Below, one piece after another: positions 1 through 10,760 of a stretch of 64,000 bases of DNA. The DNA is from Ophioceras dolichostomum (taxonomy: Eukaryota > Ascomycota > Sordariomycetes > Magnaporthales > Ophioceraceae): assembly GCA_003049485.1 (NCBI GenBank), contig PYST01000088.1, forward strand, positions 55,691 to 119,690, written 5' to 3'. Below the pieces are notes generated by a model, which saw nothing but the letters and a program-made list of their open reading frames with translations, ran no database searches and was not told the origin of the DNA. Every line of letters begins with the position of its first letter. The first letter of the stretch is position 1. The position numbers were made by a program, and so were the translations under genes.

Positions 1-946
1 TCTGCTTTTGAGGAAAGAGCGACCCACGAACCTTCTTCACCTCTTGCTATTGTGGACGTTTGCTTGCTGCCTACTGTCTGCCTATTGCTGCTATTGTTCT
101 GCTCTATTGTCTGTTCTTCTATTCTATTCACCGTCTGGCTCCCCCATTGTTCTTTATTCAGACTTCGGACGACGGGACCGGCCTCCCACAACAATAAGAC
201 TCGACCCCTGACAGCTGGCTGATAGCTGTTGCCCTTGGAACAGGCTTTGAGACCTCCCGAATTTCTGTCACAGGAATTTCAGGGGTGGCCGGCCAGGTGA
301 ACTCCCGTAGTGCAAGTATTGCTTTTTCTGTGATATCTACGGTTTCTCTTTCTTCTTGATTCCATCCCCTTCTTTCTTCGTTCTTACAGTCACATCAGAT
401 GGTTACCCTTTCATCCAATATGCCTATACGGTATTCTCAGCAGGCGGGGGTCCGGACGCCTTCTTATTCAGCTGATCAACAGCCCGCCTAGCTCTGTTCT
501 GCTCTGCGTTGTTTTTTATTGTCTGCAGGTCCTAATGAGCTAAAGAATAGATAGGCGGCAGGTAGGAGTAGCCTTTCACTACCGCACACCATGCTTCAAG
601 CGAAGAAAGCCGAAGAGATAATGAGGGGGGCGGGCTATCGTTGCTCGTTCCTTGGAATTTTTTTTTTCTCGGCCAGTTTGTGCATTTTCTCTCTGGGCCC
701 CCCACAGCAATAATACCTTTATCGTTCCCTACCTTGTGCCAGCTCCTGGTCACACCGCAAGACCCCTCAGTGTGCACATCAACAGGATGGGTGCCAGATG
801 GGTGGTGCCGGACACAACGGTCAACCACCTCGCACGTCAGCCCACAATAAGCAGGTGATCAGGGTGCCGCCTTCGTCCCGTCCCTGATCATGTTGAATAG
901 CAGCATCAGGGGCCTAGCAGAGCAATCAGATCGACTAGACAAATAC
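1..946. other. Intergenic, downstream of the Cdb4-like gene
   Basis: I see no gene here. The open frames are short, carry no recognisable domain and start in ordinary pyrimidine-rich sequence. The right part should contain the 3' untranslated region of the Cdb4-like gene, whose stop codon is at 947-949. A partial gene entering from the left edge cannot be excluded but is not supported. Confidence 0.5.
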
Positions 947-2730
947 CTACTCGTCGTCGCTGTCATCGTCGTCGTCGTCCTCTTCCTCCTTTGCCGCCGC
1001 CTTCTTTGCAGGCTTCTTCTTCTTGTTCTTCTTCTTGTTTCCAGTGTTACGGGACAGTGGCTGCTCAAGAATCTTCAGGATCTCCTCATCCGTTATCTTC
1101 TTGTCGGTCTTGAACTTGCTGAGATCCAACGCTGGCGGGCCGCCGAGTTTGGTGATGCCATTCTTGGTGATGGCTGAAAATTCGTTGCATTGGTCAGCGC
1201 CGCCGGGTCGCGACATGAACACAAGGGAGGGAAAGGATACAGAAAGCATGCCGGACAACAAAGCTCACGCTCTCGAAAACCCGAGATTGAGGTAGGAAGC
1301 AAGAAACTTACCAAGAGTAGTGAGCAGCCTGGCGACGGGCGCTCCGTCCTTGTCGCCCACGAGCTCGTATTGGCGGAAGACGTTGCCGCGAACGCACTCG
1401 ACGACGCCAGACTTGGCGTCTCGCTCGTCTTCCAACTGCCTTAGGCTGAAGGGGAAAGTGCCGAACTTCTTCTGCACCTCCGACAGGATCTTGCGCGACG
1501 TTGGCCGCTTCAGGCCGTAAGTTGTGGTGGTGCGGCGGTGCAGAGTGGCCCTCTGGTCTAGCTGCTTCACCTTGCCGGTCCCCATGCTCATGCCCATCTC
1601 GACGCCCCAGACCTCGCCGACCTCGGGCACGCCTTCGCCCTTGGCGCCCTCGCCTGGCGCAATGACGATCTTCTTCTTGCCTTCGATCTCGTTGCGGTCG
1701 AAGACCCACGAGGTCGTGCTCTCGACCAGGTTACAGTCGTAGGCTTTGGCCACCTTCTCCAGCAACGAGGTGATCTTGGACTGTGTCGGAGGCTTGGCCG
1801 CCGCGGCCTTAGCCTTCTCCTCATCCGTGCCCTGGGCCAGAAGCCCCGGCGGAATCATGAGGCGCAAGAGAAGCTCGTTCGCATAGTGAGTCGCCAAAAT
1901 GAGGTCAGCGGGCTTGCCGGAGATGACACCGGCCGCCTTGTCTTCGGCAGGCACGAGGATGGTGTCGCACACGATCGAACCGAAGCCATCGATCTGCGCG
2001 CCGAGTTGGATCTTGACGGGTTCGCCGGCTTGAAGCTCGGTGGCGGCCTCGGCCTCGTCCGATTTGAGTGGGGTGTAGGGGGTCACATAGGAGCTGGGAG
2101 AAACCGTGGTTGGGTGGGAGAATCCTGATGGGTGTATAGTCTGGTGTTAGCGCAAAGTGACGCCAACTCTGCTGTAGGTGGCAGTAGCAGAAGGAAAAAG
2201 GCAGTGAGCAGGGAGAAGCGAAGCAGAGAGCAGCGATAGCCGGCTTCCATGACTTGTCGGAGACACGATGGAAAGTAGGACTGACCCTTCGTGATCTTCT
2301 TCCCACGGTAGACCTTTGCAACCTCCTCCTCGATGAGCTTGTCGCCCTTCTCGCAGATGTCGGTAATCTTGGCACTGGCAACGCAGAGCCCGGCAACAGC
2401 GGCGAGGACCTTCTCGGAGATCTGAGCGGCGGTCTTGTACTTGGTGAGGGTGTCGGGGTTGTTCAGGGTGTAGTCTAACAAGGGTATCAGTAGCTGGTTC
2501 GTGGCTATCGGCGGACGGCAAAAGCGATGTCACTGGGGATGGTTCTGTGAAGGCGAAAGGACGCGACGGCGACGACTCGGGCAACGGGGTAACGGCGGCG
2601 ACAGTGGTGAGGCGTGTGGGACAGGCGCAGACTTTGCAGGAGCCGCGAAGCATGTGCAGAGAAGTGAGGTGGATGGGGAGGAGGATGGGAGAGGATGGAG
2701 CTGACCAATTTCCTTCTCCTCGGTCGCCAT
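947..2730 (-). CDS. cdb4: Cdb4/PA2G4 (EBP1)-like protein, methionine aminopeptidase fold
   Basis: Proliferation-associated 2G4 family protein (S. pombe curved DNA-binding protein Cdb4, human EBP1), a non-peptidase member of the M24 fold linked in the family to ribosome biogenesis and growth control. Four exons fit in phase: 2730-2706, 2474-2286, 2124-1312 and 1173-947, giving 417 aa. The 25-nt first exon encodes MATEEKEI and joins DYTLNNPDTLTKYKTAA, the typical PA2G4 N-terminus. The pita-bread segment KSDEAEAATELQAGEPVKIQ and the DGFGSIVCDTILVP region follow. The C-terminus is Lys-rich (NKKKNKKKKPAKK) and then strongly acidic, ending DDDDDDSDDE; a Lys-rich C-terminus is a family trait linked to RNA binding. 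Loss of the metal ligands is known for the family and was not checked residue by residue. It lies head to head with snf5. Family assignment is firm; the exact role is inferred. Confidence 0.9.
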
Positions 2731-4228
2731 TCTTGCTATTTGTCTGTTTGCTTGTCGCAGGTGTTTCTTGTAAAAGATAAACCGGCTGTCAGGTCGAGGT
2801 CGATTTTACACTCGCAATGGTCGTGTGAGGAACTTAACCAAGATCGAGGGGAGCGTTGTATTTATGTGAGGGAGGGGGGAGGAGGGAGGAGATGAGGGGT
2901 AGTGACGGAGCTGGGCTAGCAATAGCAGGTATTTTGGGCCAGGGAGAGCTATTTCCGCCAAAATAGCGGGGGAGGGGAATTCTGTGCGTCGACGCTGCAG
3001 GTTCGATTCTGGCTGTCATGGAAGTCCACTGTCCCGGTGTCCATCCACTTTGCAGGCAGGGAACCTGTGTTTTACGGATTTTTATTAGCTCTCAACTAGA
3101 CCGTCATCTCACCACAACTTGACCACCTATGATCTGCTCTTGGACTTTGTGTCACTCCACTGGCACTGGCACAACCCGATGGAAACCCGCACGCGCCATG
3201 GCGGTTTCGAGTCAGTCTCACGGTTCGTTGACGATTCTTGCCGTCTTTCACCAAACTCGGATGAGCTCGTCTAGGTAAGTGACAAGCTTCCTCGAGGTCC
3301 CAGTGACGAGATGCTCGCGTTCGTTCTGGGAGAGCCGTTTAACGGAACAATGTGACGTCCTTTCAGCCGTTTCCAGACCTGCAAGAGTACGAGCTCACAC
3401 TTTGATTATCAAAACTTGGCCTGAGGCTTCGCGCTTTCGAAGCTATTGACGCCTGAGACTGGTTCGTTCATGTTCGGTGTCTGGCTCTTTGGACACGCCG
3501 CGCCGGCCCGAGTGCCGGAATATCTACCCGGTAGATGGAAGGGTACCTTCAACCTTGGCCCCGATATACTCCATAATTCATTGTCCAAGGGACAATCTGA
3601 ACGAACCTAGAATATCGCAGCATGAAAAGAGAACTGGAATGGGTGGGAGAAAGCCTAGAGCTGTCTGTCAGTAAACGCATGTTTTCACATTGAATGGCAT
3701 TGTCCGGTTCAACAATCCCTGATGTTGCCTCCGAGCTCTCCTGAAAATCCAAACCAGGGTTGCCTGATAATGCGGTACATCCTCAGCCCAGGTTGCAATG
3801 CTGAAATATGAGTACTCCACTATCGCGCCGGATTTTCCTGATGCCTGCCCCCTGCTCCAGCCTCGACCTCCGCCGCCAAGCCTCCGACAGTAAGCCTTTC
3901 GCAACGCGGCGTGGATGGAAAGGAGCGCGACTGCCAGCGAGTTTTTGCAGCCTCCGCCATCGCCCATCGTCTCATCGCATCGCTCCTCGTGCTCTACCGC
4001 AAACATTGCATCGCGACAGGAGCGGGCGACGAGGTGAACAGCCTCATTAGCTGTCGTCGCATCACTGCGGCGACATTGGCTTCCAGAAGAGCTCATTTTC
4101 AATTATCTCTTGAGACGTGTCGAGCTCGTAGAGCGCCTCATTCGTCATCAGTTCTTCGACGCTTCGTTTCTTGATCTCTTGATTTCTCTTTGCTTCTCTT
4201 TGCTCTCAACGCTGTCTTCGGCCTTGCA
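2731..4228. promoter_or_regulatory. Shared divergent promoter region of cdb4-like gene and snf5
   Basis: This 1.5-kb interval separates the two start codons, so it should hold both promoters and 5' leaders. I see no coding sequence. A perfect 7-bp hairpin (2948-2954 with 2961-2967, loop CCGCCA) lies about 220 bases upstream of the Cdb4-like start. No TATA box is convincing. Confidence 0.45.
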
Positions 4229-7173
4229 ATGGCGACATCACATTCTGCGACGCCGCCCAGCGCCGGTGCCGGTGGCAGCCATATCTCCAATGTTCCGTCT
4301 GGGGCGCCCGGATCCTCAACATCAACACCGGCTGCAGCCACCGGCCCTTCCTCTAACGCCGTCGCAGGACCCTCTTCGTCGGGCGCAGATGCGGCCGCGT
4401 CTACTTCGGCTTCACAGAGTGCTCATAATGGCAACGAGGCCAATAGCTCCATCCCTCCCAAGACGCTACCGACTCGGACGAAAGAATCTCTCGAAGACCT
4501 CGTCATCGACCAGTATATTACACGAGATATGCTTCACACAGACGCTTTTCACTCTCACCACAAGGCCACCACCGAGGCTCTGAAGAGGACACAGGCGGCG
4601 ATACAAGAATACCACGCCGTCCAGGGCGAGTACAAGCACTTCTTTCCCCCGAGCAAGCTCTATGGTGACGGCTACAATGGCTATGCGAATGGCTACACCG
4701 ATACGGGCGGCGCACCCCCGCGCATCATCTACCCACAGGACAAGCCCCGGCCGGGCAAGCGCATAACGCCGCCCGTCAAGTACAGCAAGAAGGACATGCG
4801 GCAACAGGCGGAGCAGCACGAAGAGCTGGTACCCATCCGCGTCGACGTCGAGTACGACAAGATGCGGCTACGCGACACCTTCACGTGGAACCTACACGAG
4901 CGCATCCTCTCGGTCGACCATTTCTCCCGGCAGCTTCTTGAGGACCTGAGCATCGGCCCGCGCGACCCACTGTACCCCCTCGTGCTCGACAGCGTCGCGC
5001 GCCAGGTTCACGAGCAGCTCCAGGACTTCTACCCGTCCGTGTACTCGGAGGACGACGCCCTGGATCCCGAACTCCCATACTCCGCATACAAGAATGACGA
5101 GATGCGCATCCTAGTCAAGCTTAATATCACGATCGGGCTCGTAACGCTGGTGGACCAGTTCGAGTGGGAGATCAACAACCCGCTGAACTCGCCCGAGGAC
5201 TTCGCCAACAGCATGGCGCGTGACATGGCGCTGTCGGGCGAGTTTGCCACGGCCATTGCCCACTGCATCCGCGAGCAGAGCCAACTGTTCACCAAGAGCC
5301 TGTACAGCATCGGGCACCCCTTCGACGGCCGCCCCGTCGAGGACCCGGATCTGGTCGCCGCTTTCCTGCCCTCGCCCATCCCGTCCGTCTTCCGCCCGCA
5401 GCAGCAGGCCAAGGACTACGCACCATATCTGTACGAGATGAGCGAGGCGGATCTCGAGCGCAACGAGGTAATCTTCTCTAGGGAACAGCGACGCCAGAAG
5501 CGTTCGGTCAACCGCCGTGGTGGCCCGCAGCTCCCGGATCTCAAGGACCGCCAGCGCACGATCCGCACGCTGGTCGTGTCGTCGGTGCTGCCCGGCGCCG
5601 CCGCCAACATCGAGGAGACCCGCCTGTACAAGCGCGCGGCTGGCACTGGGACGACGGGGCCTGGCGGGCGCAGGAGAGGTGCCCGCGACGGCGACCTCTC
5701 AGACTCGGACGAGAGCGACGACTCGGCTCCGGACTCGCCGTCCATGTCGGCCGTCAACGCCACGCCCGGGCCGGCAGGCTCAGGCACCGCAAGGACTAGA
5801 GGCCTGCGCGGTGCCGCTTCCGCCGCCCAGGTGCGCATGGCTACTCTCGGCCGCTCCGAGACCCCAGAGGCTGCCGGCACCATACACCATCACGAGACTA
5901 GAATTTCTCGTCGCTTCAACCCCCGAGACGCACGCGATTCCACCGAAGAGCCGGCTACCACGCTTCTTGTTACTCTCAGGGTGCCCAAGGAGCGGCTTAG
6001 GAAGCTCATGCGCGATCTAAAGACTAGGCCGTCGCATCCTCCTCCGCCGCCGCCGCAGCAGCAGCAGCAACAGCACCAGCCACCACGCCAGGCAACGCCC
6101 TCGACGGCACCACAGACTCCCGCTGCCGCGCCGCCACGGGCATCCAGCGTCATGGGACCTCCGCCGACCACGCCATCGACAACGGCTCAGAGCCTCCCTT
6201 CCAAACCAGCAACACTCCCGCACGGCCACATCGGCCGGGTGCCGGCACCGCCTCCCGCTAAGCCCGGCGAGCGAGCTCCAACACCTGTACGTGTTTTACC
6301 CATACTCTCTCACATCTCCTATCTATCTCTCTCATCCGGGCTTGCGCTTTGCGACGACGATACGTTCTTGTTCTTGCTAACCAACAGTCTACCTTAACTT
6401 CACAAACAAACAAAACAGCCCCCACCACCCGAATGGCTCACGACCTGTCTGGAGAACCTGAAGAAGAAGTCGTACCCGAACGACTCGTTCGAGGCCATGA
6501 TGCGCTACTGCGCCCTCAACCGCGAGACCGAGGCGGTGGTGCCCGCGCCGCCGGCCGACCAGCCGATCCCGCCCGACGTCATGTTCATGTACCTGCCGCG
6601 CATCCGCTGCCACGACTGCCCCGGCAAGCTGTACACCCCCGGCCCGGACACGACCGTGGGCAACTTCGAGGTGCACCTCAAGAACCGGATGCACAGGGAG
6701 AAGGTCGACAATCGCGTGGGGAAGTAAGTTATATGTTTGTTTTCTACTGTATATGCTCTCTCTCTCTCTCTCTCTCTCCCCTTCATTTTTCAATAGAATA
6801 GGTAGCGGCATCAAGTGAAACCCCGAATTGGATAGAAGGTTTTGGTGCAAAATTAAACGGGTTTTTGCGTGGCAGAGGGCTAGCGGTAGTCTTTATTTTC
6901 TTCGGTATCTTCTCTTGATGTATCTTTCCACTATATACTTCTCTGTATTCTTTTTCTTTTCCTACTTTCTCTTCCTCTCGCATCCCATCTTTTCACTTTC
7001 TCCAATCGTCTAACCCTCGACACCCTAATCGTAGACCCACCGGCCGCGCTTCATCAACCTCCGTCTCCACTCCATCAAAGCCACCGCCAGCAGCAGCAGC
7101 ACCGGCGCCAGCAGCAGCCGCATCAGCGCCGTCCGCCTCGCCCCCCGCGCCGCCCGCCTCGTCAGCGCCGTAG
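4229..7173 (+). CDS. snf5: SWI/SNF chromatin-remodelling subunit Snf5 (SMARCB1/INI1 family)
   Basis: Core subunit of the nuclear SWI/SNF remodeller. The two Snf5 repeats are clear: the first begins about residue 200 (VPIRVDVEYDKMRLRDTF, then WNLHERILSVDHFSRQLLEDL), the second about residue 291 (ILVKLNITIGLVTLVDQFEW, then NSPEDFANSMARDMALSGEF). The N-terminus is Ser/Ala-rich; a poly-Gln and Pro tract lies at 6053-6090. Exon 1 is 4229-6286, exon 2 begins at 6419 and carries a fungal C-terminal RIRCHDCPGKLYTPGPDTT segment with CxxC. The reading then meets TAA at 6725, but that TAA sits inside a perfect donor (GTAAGT from 6724), and an in-phase exon 7035-7173 adds a Pro/Ala/Ser-rich tail, giving 833 aa. 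If the last intron is not real, the protein ends at 6727 with 788 aa. I chose MATSHS at 4229 over an upstream in-frame ATG at 4190 because the extra 13 residues are hydrophobic and atypical. Confidence 0.9.
6053..6076 (+). repeat. CAG/CAA tract encoding poly-Gln in snf5
   Basis: A run of mostly CAG codons interrupted by one CAA, embedded between proline codons. It is typical of fungal Snf5 proteins and probably length-variable between strains. Confidence 0.85.
6756..6778. repeat. (CT)n microsatellite
   Basis: An uninterrupted CT dinucleotide run of about 11 units. In the three-exon snf5 model it lies inside the last intron; otherwise it lies in the 3' untranslated region. Confidence 0.9.
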
Positions 7174-8453
7174 AGCAGCCTGGAACTACTGCGGAGGCTG
7201 TATTTACACGACCGCGATGATGATGATGACTATGATGAAGAGTGGCCACGGAAACGGTTCCGAAGCAATTACCGATCGAGCTGAGCACTAGGGCGGCGAG
7301 ATTGTGGTAGCAGCCTAGCCGGTCGTCGTTTCAGACGACGGGTCCTCGGGATGACGTTTTCCGACGATCGCGACGGCCGCGACGGCCAGCACGAAGATGC
7401 CAGTTCCTGGGATCTCGGAGAGTCGTCGCGAGTGGACCCGGAGCCGATTTCCTTGGCAAGTGCTGTCACGATATATTCGCCTGGTGAGGCGGAAGCGGGG
7501 ACGCAGCGGTATCGGGCTTGAAGCTGGACCACGAAGCGTGAGGATTTTCCGTCAGCAGTACACGCGGTCGTCGATGTGGGAATTCGGGGAGGGGAAGGTT
7601 TTTTTTGTTTTGTTTTCTTTCCCCGTCAACGTTGCAGTTTTCTGTTCTTTTTGTTTATTACTGCCAAGTTTTGGATACATGGCTCGCTTTTCTTCGTTTC
7701 CCCCCATATTTCCATATCTCCCTGCCCCGACCCCTGACTTGTATATCACAGAGCCACCTATGTATGTCATTATCTTAAGGAGTTGACGGGCGGGTGGCGA
7801 TGGGCTGAAAATTAATCTCTCTTGTTTCAAATATTGTTTCTTTGGCTTCAAATATGTTCCTGGGTTCGGGGCTGGGCAACGGGGAACGAACGAAAAGACA
7901 GAAATATCGCTAGGCGGCTTTTTGGATACTGTGTTTCACGCCGTCTTTTCTTGCACACACCTATTGAAGAAGCATCGATACCTACCGGTAGTAGCTGTTT
8001 GTTTTCACTAAAACGTTGTTTGTACACGGCCCGTTGTGCTGTACAGACAGACCGTCGTCCTCGTTAGTCCATCGACCAGTCGGTGAAGCAAAGGGGAGGC
8101 GTTGAGATATCAAGTCACTCGTCGTCCAGTTCAACGCCCACTTGCCATGCGCTTGATAAATACACAACTCTAGGTCATAATATCTCTAGAAAACGAAGTA
8201 TTGTAGTACATTAATGGTAGGGATGGTGCAAGAGCGACAGCAACGCCTGAAATTTACACCCTGCAGTCCATCCAACCTGTCTCCCACCACACACACACCC
8301 CCCTTACGAGATGGGTAGAAAAATGCGACCTCTTCGCCCGCTTCTATTCCAACAAGCCCCGTTGCCCGCCGGCAGCGTGCCTTCACCTAGAGATCTGCAC
8401 CCTCCGCATTGGGGGAGACTCCGTGGCACAAAAGGGCCCCCGTCCTCGTCCGT
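7174..8453. other. Convergent intergenic region, snf5 / V-ATPase c
   Basis: The two flanking genes end toward this 1.3-kb interval, so it should hold two 3' untranslated regions. Open frames are short and unconvincing. I see no RNA gene or repeat of note. Confidence 0.5.
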
Positions 8454-9429
8454 CTAATAAAGGCACTCGGTTGCACCGATGGTCGACCTCGTGAGCATCA
8501 GGATCGAGACGATGACGCCGTACAGGCCCAGAACCTCAGCGAAGATCAGGATCAGGACCATGCCGACATACAGCCTGGGCTGTTGCGTGCTCGCGCGGAC
8601 TGTTATCGTGGCGTGGGGGGGGGGAGCAGAGCCAGAGAGCCCAACAGTCAGTAAGACACATTAACCAGGGGAAGGAAGGGTATCTAGCGTAGGGTAGGGT
8701 ATAACGGTACAAAGAAAAGGAAAGAGGCCTAAAAAGCAGAAAAGAAGAATTGTAGATAACGCACCGCCAGCATCGCCCACAATCCCAATAGCGAACCCAG
8801 CAGCAAGGCCGCACAGCCCGACGGACAAGCCGGCGCCCAGCTGCAGGAAACCCGTGTAGAGGGGCATCTTCTCCATGAGCCCTCCGGAGATGATGACGGA
8901 CGCTACGAGCCCGTAGATGGACAGGATCTGGGCCATGATAGCGCACAGCGTGTTCTGCATCAGCCGGTCCGGGCGGATGATGCCCGACGAGAAGATGGCG
9001 CCCGCCGACTTGGCCGTGCCGTAGGACGCGCCGAAGACGGTGAATATCACGCTGCAGGCGCAGCCCATCGCTCCGAAGAAGGACTAGATACGGACAAGGA
9101 CATGGTGAGAGGAGAGTGCTGTTAGTGGCGGTGAAAGGTAAGGACGACGAGGTAAGAGAAGATGCAAGGAAGTTGGGTTGGACTCGTCGGGGCAGGAGGG
9201 CGGGCTAAGGCCCGTTGGAGGGAGCTTCGGTCGACCACAGGGAGGGGAGACGAGACGTACGGCATAGACGGGGCTGTCCGATCGGGATCCGGGTGTTAGT
9301 TTTCAAGACCACCACGCCGAGGAAGCTCCGTTCCCGGTGTCCGATGTCCGGCGCCGGGGGAATTGGAGACGGAAGGATTGCGACCATTGAGCGGAGCACT
9401 CACCAGCGAGCCATCGCAATGGCGTCCAT
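8454..9429 (-). CDS. V-type H+-ATPase proteolipid (c-type) subunit
   Basis: Four-helix proteolipid of the membrane V0 ring, which carries protons across vacuolar and endosomal membranes. Four exons fit in phase: 9429-9404 (26 nt), 9273-9261 (13 nt), 9083-8765 and 8599-8454, giving 167 aa. The tiny exons are supported by the protein they build: ...ARCPVYASFFGAMGC matches the conserved CPVYAPFFGAMGC start of subunit c. The family signatures GASYGTAKS, YTGFLQLGAGLSVGL, GLAAGFAIGIVGDAGVR and LILIFAEVLGLYG are present; the Glu in the last is the proton-binding residue of helix 4. Helix 2 is divergent: AGAIFSSGI replaces the usual GVGI-type sequence and MAQILSIYG replaces MAGIIxIYG, and the C-terminus TRSTIGATECLY is unusual. 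It is closer to Vma3 than to Vma11 or Vma16, but may be a diverged paralogue, so no symbol is given. Confidence 0.88.
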
Positions 9430-10760
9430 CTTGAAATAACTGTGTAAGTGACGAAGGCTGGGGTAGTTCCGAAGTAGCTTCTTCTTCCCGAATAAGCGAC
9501 GATATGCGACGTCCAGGAAAACAAAAATACCAAAAGAAAAATTGCGAGAATTTTGCAAGTAGGTATGGAATACTGTGAAAGAGATGAAGTCAGGACAGAG
9601 CTCTGCCCAGGTCCCGTGGTCTCATGGCGGGCTCATGGAGGGGTGTGGTGGATGTGTGCTGTAAGAATGCGGCTGCCTGCGCCCGGCTGTCCGCGGGTAC
9701 ATTTCCCATTCGCTAGAATTCCGCATTCTGCAGCGCCGCCCAGAGCTGAGAGCTGGACTGACTGGCAGGGGAGGGGACACGCGTTCAGTGGAAATGAGGC
9801 TGGGCTGAGCACATTGGCGCCTTGGACGTTTTCAGGCAGAATGCCAACACCACCGTGATTGGACACAAGCTTCAACGAGATATCCCCGAAGGCTGATGAT
9901 GTCTTGGACATGATAGAGGGACTGAGGTAGGCAGCGACTGAGGAGGAAATCAGCTGAAGCTTTCCTTTTTATCAATCCCTCCATTTATACGAATACCAAG
10001 CACGAAGTGCCTCCCTTCCTGGCCTGGCTGATATGTTCCGAAACTAGAGCGCAAATACATCGATGCGACATCGCAGTCTCTCTGTTTCTCCGCTTGCAGG
10101 AGGGACCCTCGTCTCGTTTCTCGGGTATTCAATCCGTTCGTGTCAAGAACAGCCAAGGGAACAACAACACCAGGATTCTGAACAACATTATTGACCAGAC
10201 TCAAAGCTATCCCCTACCTACCTACCATACATGCCTAGGTACACAACCCACCAACTTCACCTCCTGGAAAGGGGCTACTATGAAAACGCGAGATGCCTGG
10301 CTAGGCGAACAAACCTAACCGCAACCGCAACCGCAAAGAGTGATTTGTGCAAGAGAAAAGACCGACCGTAGCCAAGAAAAAAAAGGGACCGCAGGACTAG
10401 GTAAGAGAAGACAGAAAAATAATGTGCATATATCAACACGTTTCGTTTCCCACATGTACACAACAAGCTCCCACACAACCAGTATCGAGGGAAAGAAAAC
10501 GGGGGTTTGGGTATGGTATGGACAGCCTCCTAACAAGAGAAGAGCTACAGACATAAATTATGGACATGGGTAATCGGGGGGGAGAAGAAAAAGAGCGCAA
10601 CAGACAGGGGAATATAGGTAACAAGAGTTAGAAAAGAAAGAAATGAGTATGTGAGGAGACAAACACAGGACAGGAGAAAAAAGAAAGCCGCGCACTTGGC
10701 TAAAGACAAACTGGGTAGGTATTTAGCCTTCACCTTCACATCCCATCAGCGGCTCTTAGC
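9430..10760. other. Intergenic, V-ATPase c promoter side and pds5 3' side
   Basis: No gene is supported here. The left part should hold the V-ATPase c promoter and leader, the right part the pds5 3' untranslated region. Around 10206-10246 lies a copy of the recurrent CCTACC/CCTAGGTAC motif discussed in the findings. Confidence 0.45.

Noticed and set aside
2999..3020. GGTTCGATTCTGG near 3000, resembling a tRNA T-loop
   Set aside because: The would-be T stem has a mismatch and a wobble, there is no A box 30-60 bases upstream, and no acceptor pairing.
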